Shown here piece by piece: positions 23,074 to 32,288 of a stretch of DNA of 64,000 nucleotides. Source of the stretch: Balanoglossus misakiensis (Eukaryota; Hemichordata); contig CM082577.2 of assembly GCA_040954595.2 (NCBI GenBank), positions 16,740,001 to 16,804,000 on the forward strand, read 5' to 3'. Positions within the stretch are counted from its first letter, which is position 1, and every line of letters begins with the position of its first letter. The translations under genes were made by a program, and so were the position numbers. Under the pieces are notes generated by a model. It had not been told where the DNA came from, searched no databases, and saw only the letters and a program-made list of their open reading frames with translations.

Positions 23074-26000
23074 AGCCTGTGGAAGAGGGACATTTCACAG
23101 GCGGGAACCATTCCAGTCCCACACACACAGAAAAGACTGATTCATCTTCTGGCCAGCTGAGAGTCGTGGTAAACCAGTTTGTAGGACCACTGAACGAAAC
23201 AGAAGTCGAGGTGAATGGCGTTACCTGTACAGCTCTGATAGACACTGGATCACAAGTGACTACAGTAACAGAGTCATTTTACACTACGCATGCTCACCTT
23301 GCCAGCCAGATACCTGAATCTACTGATGTGTCAATAGAAGGGGCTACCGGAAATGATGTTCCTCATCGTGGTGTCATCCGCATTGATTTGACTTTCCTCG
23401 GGAGAACATATACACAAGTACCAGCATTTGTCGTTCCCACAACAGAGTATCGTCAAAATGTGCCATTGCTAGTTGGAACAAACGTTATTCGCACAAGCCA
23501 GAATGATCTGAGAGCCCTCCACGGTCATTGTTTTCACAGCAGGGTAAAAGAATCCTCTCATGCGTGGTATGCAGCTTATAGGGAACTTGGAAAATCTGAA
23601 CCAGGTGGAAAGTCGGGTAGAATTGGTCAAGCCAAATATTGTGGTCGCCGACCTATGGTCATACAGCCAGGAGAGGAAGCTCACGTCCCATGTCGTGCAC
23701 CCAGAATTCGAGCTGGAGTTCCATATACAGCGCTCATCGAAAGCCCGCAGTCTAAACAGTTGCCAAATGGAATTGCCGTTGGTAAAGTTTTGAATGACGT
23801 GGAAGATGGCCGTACTCCAGTGAGAGTGTACAACTACTCGTCTAGACCAGTAACGATTTGGCCAAAAACCTATCTTGCTGAACTGCATGCTGTGATTAAT
23901 GAAGAGGCTCTTGGATTTGATAGCCAACTGGAAGAAAAGAATAGTAATACACAATTTCCTGCAGTACCTGAAAGAGGAAGAAAGAGGAATAGGACAAGAG
24001 AGATACGCAGACGGGAACATGTGCCATGTAAATTTCAGCCCACGACACAGTGCCACAATACCAATATGAGTGAGAAGTCTGGTGGTTACTCTCTTCCAGA
24101 TGTGACTTGTTCTGCAGTGGAGAATGATGAACAACTACAGCAGTTGAAAGCACTACTTCAAAAGAACGCTGATGTATTCTCAAAGCATTCACTAGACTAT
24201 GGACATACAACTACTATTAAACATGAAATCCCAATGATTGACAGTCAGCCTTTCCGTATACCTCCACGCAGAATCCCTCCCGCACAATACTCAGAGGTTA
24301 AGAAGCATATTGAAGACATGGCTGCTGCAGGCGTTGTCAGACCAAGCAAAAGTCCATATTCAAGTCCAATTGTGGTGGTGAGAAAGAAGGACGGCTCTGC
24401 GAGAATTTGTATTGACTACAGACAATTGAACATGAGGTCTATCAGGGATGCCTACCCCTTACCCCGTATAGATGATGCTCTAGAAGCATTAGGTGGGGCC
24501 AAGTATTTTTCAACGTTGGATCTCACTGCTGGCTATTGGCAGGTTGAAGTACACGAAACAGATAAACCCAAGACAGCATTCACCACTCCTATGGGATTGT
24601 ACGAGGCAAATAGGATGCCGTTCGGGTTACAGAACGCTCCAGCTACATTCCAGAGGCTGATGATGGCATGCCTTGGTGATCAGCATTTCTCCACTGTACT
24701 AATATATTTAGATGACATCATCATTTTTTCGCGTACATTTGAGGAGCACCTGGACAGAATGCAGCTGGTGTTTGACCGATTACGCGAACATGGTCTCAAG
24801 TTAAAGCCACAGAAGTGTCATCTGTTGAAGGAGGAAGTGCACTACCTTGGTCATGTTGTGTCCGCTAATGGTATCAGTACAGATCCCGAAAAGACGAAAG
24901 TGGTGGAGCAATGGCCAAAACCCAGTAACAGAAGGGATCTACTAAAGTACCTTGGATTTACAGGCTACTATAGACGGTTTATCAAGGATTACAGTAAAAT
25001 TGCAGCACCGTTGTTTAACCTCACGTCTGGAGACCCACGTAGACGCCAGAAAGGAAAGGGACAAAAGAAAGATGTTCCACCATTCATTTGGACAGAAGCA
25101 TGTGAAGATGCCTTCAACTGTCTGAAATCGAAAATGCTGTCCGCACCAATCTTGGCTTACCCCGATTTTTCCAAACCATTCACGTTGCAGATTGATGCAT
25201 CCTCTGAGGGATTGGGAGCAGTTCTGGCCCAGCGACAAGACGATAAAGACAGAGTTATTGCCTACTGTAGCCGTGGGTTACGACCGCCAGAGACCAGATA
25301 CCCAGCACACAAACAAGAATTCCTTTGTCTGAAGTGGGCAGTGACAGACAAGCTGAGGGAATACCTATACGGAAATCAGTTCACCGTGCTTACCGATAAC
25401 AACCCCCTAGTATATGCAATGTCTACTGCAAAATTAGATGCAACTGGTCAGCGTTGGGTAGCGCAGCTTGCGATGTTTGATTTCGACATACGGTATCGTC
25501 CTGGCAAGAGTAATGCAAACGCGGACGCATTATCACGTATACCACAACAAGAAGTTGCAGAAACTTTGAAAGCAGTATGTCATGTATCAAAGTGTGTCCA
25601 AGATGCAGTTGGCAACAGTACCCGGGATATTTCATCATATGCAGATACCATACCAAGTTTGACTGTAAAGGAACTGAGATTCCATCAACAAGAGGATTCC
25701 TCACTCAGTGATGTGATTCGAGCCAAAAGTTCATCCAGGAAACCAGGTAGGAGACAACTGAACGACATGTCTCCTGAAGCCAGACTATTACTACGTCAGT
25801 GGGACAGGTTGGCCCTTCAAGATGGAGTTCTCTATAGGAAAATTTCTCCCCCCAGCGGAACCGAAACATTGCAACTCGTTTTGCCACTCCAGTACCGGAA
25901 GGATGTTTTCCACAAACTTCACAGTGAGATGGGACATTTGGGATGCGACAAGACTCTGGATTTGATTCGCACACGGTTTTATTGGCCTAAGATGTATACA

Positions 26001-27554
26001 CAAGTGAAAGTCTGGTGTGACCAATGTGAAAGATGCAACCTCAGGAAGTCTGATGTCAAGACTGTGCGCGCACCTTTGGTGAGTGTGACTACATCTGAAC
26101 CCCTCGAATTAGTATGCATAGACTTTTTGACCTTGGAACCTTCAAAGGGAGGATTTGAAAATGTGCTCATTGTGACTGACCATTTTTCAAGATACGCCCA
26201 AGCATATCCTACGAAAAACCAAAAAGCAGAAACGGTGGCCAAAGTTCTGTGGAAAAACTTCATGTGCCAGTATGGTTTCCCTCTCCGGTTACATTCCGAC
26301 CAAGGAAGAAATTTTGAGAGTGCGCTGATAAAGGAACTGTGTCAGATCACAAACACTGTCAAATCACATACGACGCCCTATCATCCGGAAGGCAACGGTA
26401 TGTCTGAAAGATTTAACAGAACACTGATGAATATGTTGGGAACGTTAGACCCGTCACAGAAACGTGATTGGAAGGAGCATCTTGACGCCCTAACTCACGC
26501 ATATAATTGTACACGGCATGAGTCTACAGGATATGCACCGTTCTATTTAATGTTCGGACGAAATCCTCGACTGCCGATCGATGTCATCTTTGGTACGTCA
26601 TCTGAGCCAAAGGAGAACTTGGGTTATGGTGAATACACCCATGCGCTTCGTGAAAGACTCCAGGACGCGTATCATCAAGCAAGTAACCAGGCAACTAAAG
26701 CTAGACAGAAACAGAAGGACCAGTATGACAGGAAGGCTACTGCTGAGACACTATCCGTAGGTGACCGGGTGCTGGTGAAACTAAAGGAAGTTGGAAAACA
26801 CAAGATCGGAGACCGATGGGAAAAGACCCCTTATCTAGTAACAGAAAAAAGACCAGATCTGCCAGTCTATGTTGTCAAGCCTGAGTCAGGAGGGGGACAA
26901 CGAGTGTTGCATCGCAATATGTTGAAGTTGTGTTCATTCCTCCCCATCGATGGTGAGAAGTCTACAGAGACAGCTATCAGCAGCAGCAGCAGTCCAGCTA
27001 TCAAGTCGAGTATGACAGATGAAACAGAAATTAGTGACTATGAAGATGGAGACTGTGTGGAGTTCACCATCGTTCCAGGGGATGCGACTATAGCGAAATA
27101 CCCTGCTGCAGACCAGAGGAGATGTTCACCCCTGTCACATACATCAAAACCCGAAGATATTAAGTCTGCCCATCGAGCGGTTGAATCACCGTGTGCACCG
27201 CCTACGATTCCCCGATCGTCCACAACCCAAGAAAATGCAGAGGATGCCGTGTTGTCACCAGACGTTGTGTTGTCACCCCAGCAACCGAGTCCCGACGTGT
27301 CAGCAGATAGCACCTATTCTATGCACACTTCCAATACACGATGCACAACAAATGATCCCACAGTGCAAACACAGTCACCGTCTACAGATACACATTCAGA
27401 TTCTGTCATGTTAGACAGTTCACATACACAAAATATTAGTTCTGAAGAAATAGCTGGGCCCCGTATTCGTAGATATCCCTTGAGAAATCGGAAACCGCCA
27501 CAGAGATATGGGTTTATCATGTCATTGTTGAGTGGAACTGCCACAGCAGTTTAA
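22974..27554 (+). CDS. pol: Gypsy-2 Pol polyprotein (PR-RT-RNase H-IN)
   Basis: The 1526-codon frame opens inside gag; translation probably enters it by -1 frameshifting near 23061 rather than at 22974. Order: protease (ALIDTGSQVTTVTESFY, residues ~85-101); RT (VVRKKDGSARICIDYRQLN ~470, catalytic YLDDIIIF ~578); RNase H (LQIDASSEGLGAVLAQ ~740, terminal YRPGKSNANADALSR); integrase zinc domain (HSEMGH...CDQCERC, ~983-1022); integrase DDE (D in IDFLTLE ~1049, D in HSDQGRNFES ~1109, E in PYHPEGNGMSERF ~1141). A GPY/F-like C-terminal region (VGDRVLVKLKEVGKHKI) and a serine/threonine-rich tail of about 200 residues follow. No stop or frameshift was seen. There is no env-like ORF after pol. Confidence 0.93.
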   Translation: MSPLRTAWTSSKRLPVQTTFETIYPGRQAVKRLKPVEEGHFTGGNHSSPTHTEKTDSSSGQLRVVVNQFVGPLNETEVEVNGVTCTALIDTGSQVTTVTESFYTTHAHLASQIPESTDVSIEGATGNDVPHRGVIRIDLTFLGRTYTQVPAFVVPTTEYRQNVPLLVGTNVIRTSQNDLRALHGHCFHSRVKESSHAWYAAYRELGKSEPGGKSGRIGQAKYCGRRPMVIQPGEEAHVPCRAPRIRAGVPYTALIESPQSKQLPNGIAVGKVLNDVEDGRTPVRVYNYSSRPVTIWPKTYLAELHAVINEEALGFDSQLEEKNSNTQFPAVPERGRKRNRTREIRRREHVPCKFQPTTQCHNTNMSEKSGGYSLPDVTCSAVENDEQLQQLKALLQKNADVFSKHSLDYGHTTTIKHEIPMIDSQPFRIPPRRIPPAQYSEVKKHIEDMAAAGVVRPSKSPYSSPIVVVRKKDGSARICIDYRQLNMRSIRDAYPLPRIDDALEALGGAKYFSTLDLTAGYWQVEVHETDKPKTAFTTPMGLYEANRMPFGLQNAPATFQRLMMACLGDQHFSTVLIYLDDIIIFSRTFEEHLDRMQLVFDRLREHGLKLKPQKCHLLKEEVHYLGHVVSANGISTDPEKTKVVEQWPKPSNRRDLLKYLGFTGYYRRFIKDYSKIAAPLFNLTSGDPRRRQKGKGQKKDVPPFIWTEACEDAFNCLKSKMLSAPILAYPDFSKPFTLQIDASSEGLGAVLAQRQDDKDRVIAYCSRGLRPPETRYPAHKQEFLCLKWAVTDKLREYLYGNQFTVLTDNNPLVYAMSTAKLDATGQRWVAQLAMFDFDIRYRPGKSNANADALSRIPQQEVAETLKAVCHVSKCVQDAVGNSTRDISSYADTIPSLTVKELRFHQQEDSSLSDVIRAKSSSRKPGRRQLNDMSPEARLLLRQWDRLALQDGVLYRKISPPSGTETLQLVLPLQYRKDVFHKLHSEMGHLGCDKTLDLIRTRFYWPKMYTQVKVWCDQCERCNLRKSDVKTVRAPLVSVTTSEPLELVCIDFLTLEPSKGGFENVLIVTDHFSRYAQAYPTKNQKAETVAKVLWKNFMCQYGFPLRLHSDQGRNFESALIKELCQITNTVKSHTTPYHPEGNGMSERFNRTLMNMLGTLDPSQKRDWKEHLDALTHAYNCTRHESTGYAPFYLMFGRNPRLPIDVIFGTSSEPKENLGYGEYTHALRERLQDAYHQASNQATKARQKQKDQYDRKATAETLSVGDRVLVKLKEVGKHKIGDRWEKTPYLVTEKRPDLPVYVVKPESGGGQRVLHRNMLKLCSFLPIDGEKSTETAISSSSSPAIKSSMTDETEISDYEDGDCVEFTIVPGDATIAKYPAADQRRCSPLSHTSKPEDIKSAHRAVESPCAPPTIPRSSTTQENAEDAVLSPDVVLSPQQPSPDVSADSTYSMHTSNTRCTTNDPTVQTQSPSTDTHSDSVMLDSSHTQNISSEEIAGPRIRRYPLRNRKPPQRYGFIMSLLSGTATAV

Positions 27555-27657
27555 CAGTATACTTTAATTTTTTCCCCCAGTTTAACAACTTTCCTTCAGA
27601 CAATAATTATCAACGATTGTAAATTACGTGGCCGTCATTTGTCAAACCAGGGGGGTA

Positions 27658-28321
27658 TGTGACCCGGATTTTTTTGTGATTTTCCAATATAAATACAAAG
27701 ATAATGCTTAGTTTCTGATAGTTCATTGACGGTGGTGTTCACCCAATGACTGTCCAGTATTTGCATAATACTATACGTATTTGCATGCGAACTTTGGCCA
27801 GGTGTACGGCGCCCTCAAGGGGCAAAGAGACACAACCGGTCTCTTTGCTGACTTGGCCAATGCGAGCAGGTTGGTAATATTTTTCTCTCCCTTTTAAATC
27901 GCCCATGCAAGCGTTAAATCATTGCCATCCACCCCTATAATTGAAATATAATGATGTGTTAGTGTTTAAAGAACCATCATCTGTAATATTTTGAGAGAAT
28001 GTTCAGTGATTTTTGCTGCAAATGTGTGAATATTGGACTCGGAAAGCACTTTATGCGCCGCAGTATTTTCTGTTAAGTTTCCTCTGTATATTTTCTTTGG
28101 TTTTGTGAGTATTGTAATTCTTTTCTCTCTCTTTGCTGACTTGGCCAATGCGAGCAGCCAAGTACAGATGGAGCCGCTGACCAAAGAAATAAACGTCATG
28201 AACGTACATTAATGTGTGTCGGGTCAGTGTATAGCTGTGTCCCCTTAGCGAATGGGTTTGAAACAACACAACGCAATGCCCTAACGACAACACCATTACC
28301 AAGCCTATACCAGGGGTCACA
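27658..28321 (+). repeat. Gypsy-2 3' LTR
   Basis: 664 bp, indistinguishable from the 5' LTR at every position I compared. It is followed by CAATTATAG, which continues the interrupted minus-strand LINE ORF1. Confidence 0.92.
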
Positions 28322-29205
28322 CAATTATAGTTACTTTGCAAGAAGTGGTCTGTTGTTTCGCCGATGATGAGTTTGCTTGTACACTATGATGTAGTAGTTA
28401 AAGGACGCCTAGCAGATTTTGGCGAGACTTTCCTCATTCGGAATGTAGACAGTTGGTGACCCGTCGACTTTCTTTGTCAGGATTTTTCCATATTGCGTCC
28501 ACAAGTATTTCCATCCATATTCTTTTCTTCTGGCATTTACCTTAAGGCTTTGTGAATAAAGATCTTCGTCCTGGTGTAAGATTTTTGTTGATGTATATCT
28601 TGTTTTCTACTTGGTAGCCAATGTCCGATGTTTTGAAGCGAGACATATTTTTGCGTTGCTTGTAGACCGCGTCACAAATTCTTCTAGTGAAACGCACGAT
28701 GATTGGGGCAGGAAACCGGGTATTGGTACCGTGGTCAATGTGTTCATTGCCGAGTGCTTGACGTTTCTTGATTCGATGTGACATGTCGATATCTGAACTG
28801 GTTATGTCTTTTCTATGAGTTGGATGACTTTCAGGGCTACTGTTTCAGTATTTTCATTTGGGAATTCTGGTATGCCTCTTATTTCAAGATTTTCACGCCT
28901 TATATATTGACCCATTTCATCTTGGCTGCGGTCTAGACCGGATAAGCTTGTTTTGAATAGTTAGTTTTCTTCACGAAGACGACGATTTGTAGCATCAATT
29001 TCCTCCATTTTTTTCTTATTTTCTTCATACATGGCATTGATAAAGCTCAGTGACTTATCTTCCTGCTGTAGGTGCGCTTCCACAGTCTGTCAATTTTGTT
29101 CAGCTTTTCGTTGATACTTCGTATTACTTGTAGAATATATAGAATATTGTCCTCCTCGCGACCGCTCTTAGAATACAGCCTTGGCTTCAGCCTCCGATGC
29201 CACGT
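28322..29205 (-). pseudogene. LINE ORF1, middle and C-terminal part
   Basis: Minus-strand continuation of the LINE between the two LTR elements. It has a coiled-coil stretch (YEENKKKMEEIDATNRRL, ~28960-29045) and then an ORF1 nucleic-acid-binding type region (RFPAPIIVRFTRR, IYINKNLTPGRRSLF). Several frame changes and stops show it is dead. The N-terminal part is at 40466-40731 beyond Gypsy-3, and ORF2 is at 18725-20556 beyond Gypsy-2. Confidence 0.75.
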
Positions 29206-29500
29206 TGTAGCGTTTTCCCCAACTTCAACGCCACGGAAAGGTTTCCCTAGTCAATGCCCGTAATGCATACTCACCTAGTTGAGTGCGTGCAGGCGGTCCG
29301 GGTCCAGAACAAGTAGAGCGTGTAGCACCAGACCATGGACGAGACGAGAGAGAACCCCGGCTTCCGGTCCCACGGTGATATATATAACCTTCACGGGGTC
29401 ACATGACAGGTCACCTAAGGGTCACCACCAAATCAGCATTTCCACAGGAATCTCCAGGCACTGGTATACTCCAGGTGAGGTATTCTCCAGAAATACCACA
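29206..29500 (-). repeat. Gypsy-3 3' LTR
   Basis: 295 bp. It differs from the 5' LTR at about five single positions. The flank on the low-coordinate side is ...ccacgt. Confidence 0.92.
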
Positions 29501-29881
29501 CTCTCCCCTGTTTTCTTCTGAAGCGATGGGTTCCGTGTGGATCTCTGGAAACTGGAAGATTCCTTTCATAGATGGTTAGATGATTATGGACGGAACAGCC
29601 GATTCGAATCAATCCGGGATATGGCACGTTTTTTTTTTCTTTTGGGGACTTTTTAGAGCCATACCGTCGAGATCGATTCTTACACGATGGTGGCAAACAC
29701 AATTTTACTGCCACTGGGGAGGGACCGGAAGTAACAAAAACCAACAAGCAAAAAAATCCCCAGTGGCGTGGGCCCAGATAAAAGGGAAAGACCCATGGAA
29801 GGCAGCTCCGGATGTAATATGGATTTCACAGTCTAACGCCAATAATGCAGCCTAGGACCCCCCCCCCCAAAGATTACCCGT

Positions 29882-32257
29882 TCAGTCGAAGCCGTACAAG
29901 CGCCTGGTGTTGTTGGCAGCAGCTTCCAGTAGCTGGTTCAGAGGTATCCCCCGCCGCGCCGCAACCAGGACAGCAACATCTCCGATAAAGGCTGGAGTGT
30001 TGGGCTTGGCACCATTGGCCACAGGGAAGTACGGGGAGTCCGTCTCCAAGAGAAGACGATCCTCTGGCACCGCCCTGACTGCTTCAAGCTGAGGGGTAGA
30101 AAAAGTGTTAACACCAGCATTAAAGCTGAAGTAACAGTACGGATAATCCCTGATCCAGCACTCGACCACAAAACGATCTCCAGTGAAGCCATGGAAGTGG
30201 ATCAACTGCTCACTGGCGCAGTACTCACGAACGATTTCAAGAGCCCTATGCCCGACAGCAGCAATACACACATCTCCAGTAGCTCCTCTGATGTGCAGAA
30301 CCAGGAGCTTCCGTGGATCACACTGGGAAAGGGCCAACCTGAACACGGTCTCCTGGAGGGGCCATTTGTCTGTCGCAACAGAGAAATCTAACCCAACCTC
30401 CCCAATTGCTGCCACCTGAGGGGATTGGATTAATTCCTTGAACTTCTCCAGTCGACTTCCAGTCAGTGTTGCCGCCTGTTTGGGATGTATTCCCACAGCA
30501 ATTTTCCAACGCTTACTCCGGGAAAGATTGGTGGGAAAAGTCGTAGGGTCACAGTAAACCTCCACCCCACCCAATACGGGAATCCCCGTCAGTGATTTCA
30601 GCATGGAAGGGGAGGAGACCACTACGTCCGATGTCACGCGGGTGACAGTACCCCGCCACGAAGAAGTCAATCGATCCAAATGAAAATGAGAATCAAAGGC
30701 TCCCAGTGGCGAAGCCGCACTGCCAACACATTTCACCTTACCCTTAGACTTAGTCGGGTGAGGACCTACATCCAAACTCTGGCTCCCTGAAGCAGAAGCA
30801 GTTGCCAAGGCAATCAAATCTTGCGCTTCCTGTGATCGGGACACAGTGCACGACTTCCTGGGCAGAGGATGGCTCTGCTTGGTTTTCTTGGCCTGCAGAA
30901 TCTGCCGATCCCCGCTGAAGAGGCCTGCAAACTCCGCTCTCTGCAAAGGAGAAAGAAAACCCAACAAAACCAAGAGCACTCTCCAGTGAACGAGTACAGC
31001 GGGAGAATTTGGCGGGTGGAGTCCAAACCGTAGCATGGGCTCCCACCCCAAATCCCTATATAGCTGATGCATCAAAGGAAAATACTCTTCCTCTACCGAT
31101 GAAACCGGCGGAAGAAAGACATGGCCAAACCGCTCGAAATAAACCAACAAGCTCATGGCCGGTGAACCTGGTGATCCCCCAACAATCCAGGAATGAAGAA
31201 TGCCCAAAGCATGGAACACTCTCCAAGCCTCGAAAGGATGATCACCCCGGAGTACCGGAGGAACATGCTTACCCAAGACATGAGCCCTGAGGTCCACAGT
31301 TACCTCCGTGCACTCCGGCAAGGGACAACGAACATGATCGGCCGGCGGTATTCCAAGGTAGCCAAGGTAGCCTGGGGGAAGAGGAACGAGAGGGGGTTGC
31401 CCTAAACCAACCGGGAGAAAAGCCTCACTAAAGGGTCCGACCAGAGAAAGAGGGCTAGATCGTTGCACCCGCTGACTCCCTGCGGAGCCAACAGGAGGCT
31501 GATTCAGAACCCCCTTCCCCTTCTTACCTCTACTGGACTTCTTCTTACCCCGGCCAGTTGCCACCACAGCCTTCCTCACCGCTGGTCCTCGTTGCGGGCT
31601 AGCCGTTTCCATAGGCGCAGGAAGTACTCCCGGCGCTGCCTCCACCGGGGCAGAAACCAACACCGGTTGCACCTCCGGTATGGATCCAACCGGTGGACAT
31701 ACCAGTTCCCCCGCCCCCGGCCCCCGAGCGCGTTGGACGTCTGGCAGAGGTGCTGCGGGCAGCACCTCTTGCGGGATACCTGAGTGCACAGACTCCCGCT
31801 GCCATGTTTCCACTTGCTCAGGGTCCTGAAGACGGAAGTCCCGGTACATACCATCAGGTGGAACTTCATACGAAGCCGACTTCTTGGACCTTTGGGGAGC
31901 AGACCAAGTGTTTTCTCTTGGATTTGGATGAGGAAGATGTTCATCAATCCAAGCGCGATCAAAACCAAGGCAAAGATCGACGTCTTTGCGCAGGGCTCTG
32001 ATCCATCCCCATCGCTTCCTCCGGGCCGCTATGGTGTATTGACCAATCAGGAGCTCCTGGCCCTGTGCCACAGACCGGTCAGGTCCCATGGAGATAACAC
32101 CGATGCCATTGACGAGCTCTCGAACTTGCCAAAGGAAGTCATTGGTGGTAGCATCGGATATCTCCTGGCTAAGACGCTGGCGAGCGGCACTTGGATCAGT
32201 CGGAGCGACCTCCTTCCATTGGCGCTTGGGTGAATCAGGTGGAGACGAAGAAGCCAT
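29882..32257 (-). CDS. Gypsy-3 accessory ORF: zinc-finger protein with C-terminal TatD nuclease domain
   Basis: 791 residues from the ATG at 32257, chosen because a strong acceptor (ctcttcattgtccacag) ends 2 bp before it; the frame is open 75 bp further up, overlapping the integrase end. Residues 1-135: unknown fold. About 135-300: proline-rich with a basic patch (GRGKKKSSRGKKGKG). About 311-331: C2H2-like finger (C311, C316, H326, H331). About 335-450: helical and hydrophobic. About 520-791: TatD-like metal-dependent hydrolase with all metal ligands visible: DSHFHL (522-527), GIHP (589-592), GEVGLD (619-624; E620), LHIRG (H655), HFHGF (H687, H689) and ETDSP (D740). TatD proteins are 3'-5' DNA exonucleases or endonucleases. 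It sits where env lies in retroviruses but has no signal peptide or fusion-peptide features. No lesion was seen. A role in cDNA processing or host-DNA interaction is inference. Confidence 0.88.
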   Translation of the reverse strand: MASSSPPDSPKRQWKEVAPTDPSAARQRLSQEISDATTNDFLWQVRELVNGIGVISMGPDRSVAQGQELLIGQYTIAARRKRWGWIRALRKDVDLCLGFDRAWIDEHLPHPNPRENTWSAPQRSKKSASYEVPPDGMYRDFRLQDPEQVETWQRESVHSGIPQEVLPAAPLPDVQRARGPGAGELVCPPVGSIPEVQPVLVSAPVEAAPGVLPAPMETASPQRGPAVRKAVVATGRGKKKSSRGKKGKGVLNQPPVGSAGSQRVQRSSPLSLVGPFSEAFLPVGLGQPPLVPLPPGYLGYLGIPPADHVRCPLPECTEVTVDLRAHVLGKHVPPVLRGDHPFEAWRVFHALGILHSWIVGGSPGSPAMSLLVYFERFGHVFLPPVSSVEEEYFPLMHQLYRDLGWEPMLRFGLHPPNSPAVLVHWRVLLVLLGFLSPLQRAEFAGLFSGDRQILQAKKTKQSHPLPRKSCTVSRSQEAQDLIALATASASGSQSLDVGPHPTKSKGKVKCVGSAASPLGAFDSHFHLDRLTSSWRGTVTRVTSDVVVSSPSMLKSLTGIPVLGGVEVYCDPTTFPTNLSRSKRWKIAVGIHPKQAATLTGSRLEKFKELIQSPQVAAIGEVGLDFSVATDKWPLQETVFRLALSQCDPRKLLVLHIRGATGDVCIAAVGHRALEIVREYCASEQLIHFHGFTGDRFVVECWIRDYPYCYFSFNAGVNTFSTPQLEAVRAVPEDRLLLETDSPYFPVANGAKPNTPAFIGDVAVLVAARRGIPLNQLLEAAANNTRRLYGFD

Positions 32258-32288
32258 GTCTGTGGACAATGAAGAGAAAGACAATAGA

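Larger units (their letters stand above)
20557..28321 (+). mobile_element. Gypsy-2: apparently intact Ty3/gypsy retrotransposon (7.77 kb)
   Basis: Two 664-bp LTRs (20557-21220 and 27658-28321) begin TGTGACCC and end GGGTCACA, and I found no difference between them by eye. The flanks share CAAT (4-bp target duplication; ACAAT if the LTR edge is set one base earlier). A primer-binding-site-like sequence (tttggtgccgagacc) follows the 5' LTR, and a G-rich polypurine tract (ccaggggggta) precedes the 3' LTR. Gag and Pol are open in overlapping frames with all catalytic motifs. It lies inside the minus-strand LINE, so it is younger than that LINE. Confidence 0.93.

Noticed and set aside
23469-24134. 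221-codon minus-strand frame
   Set aside because: Antisense of the Gypsy-2 pol frame; composition follows pol codons.
29882-32257. TatD ORF considered as an env glycoprotein
   Set aside because: No signal peptide, fusion peptide or C-terminal membrane anchor; TatD motifs explain the C-terminal part.
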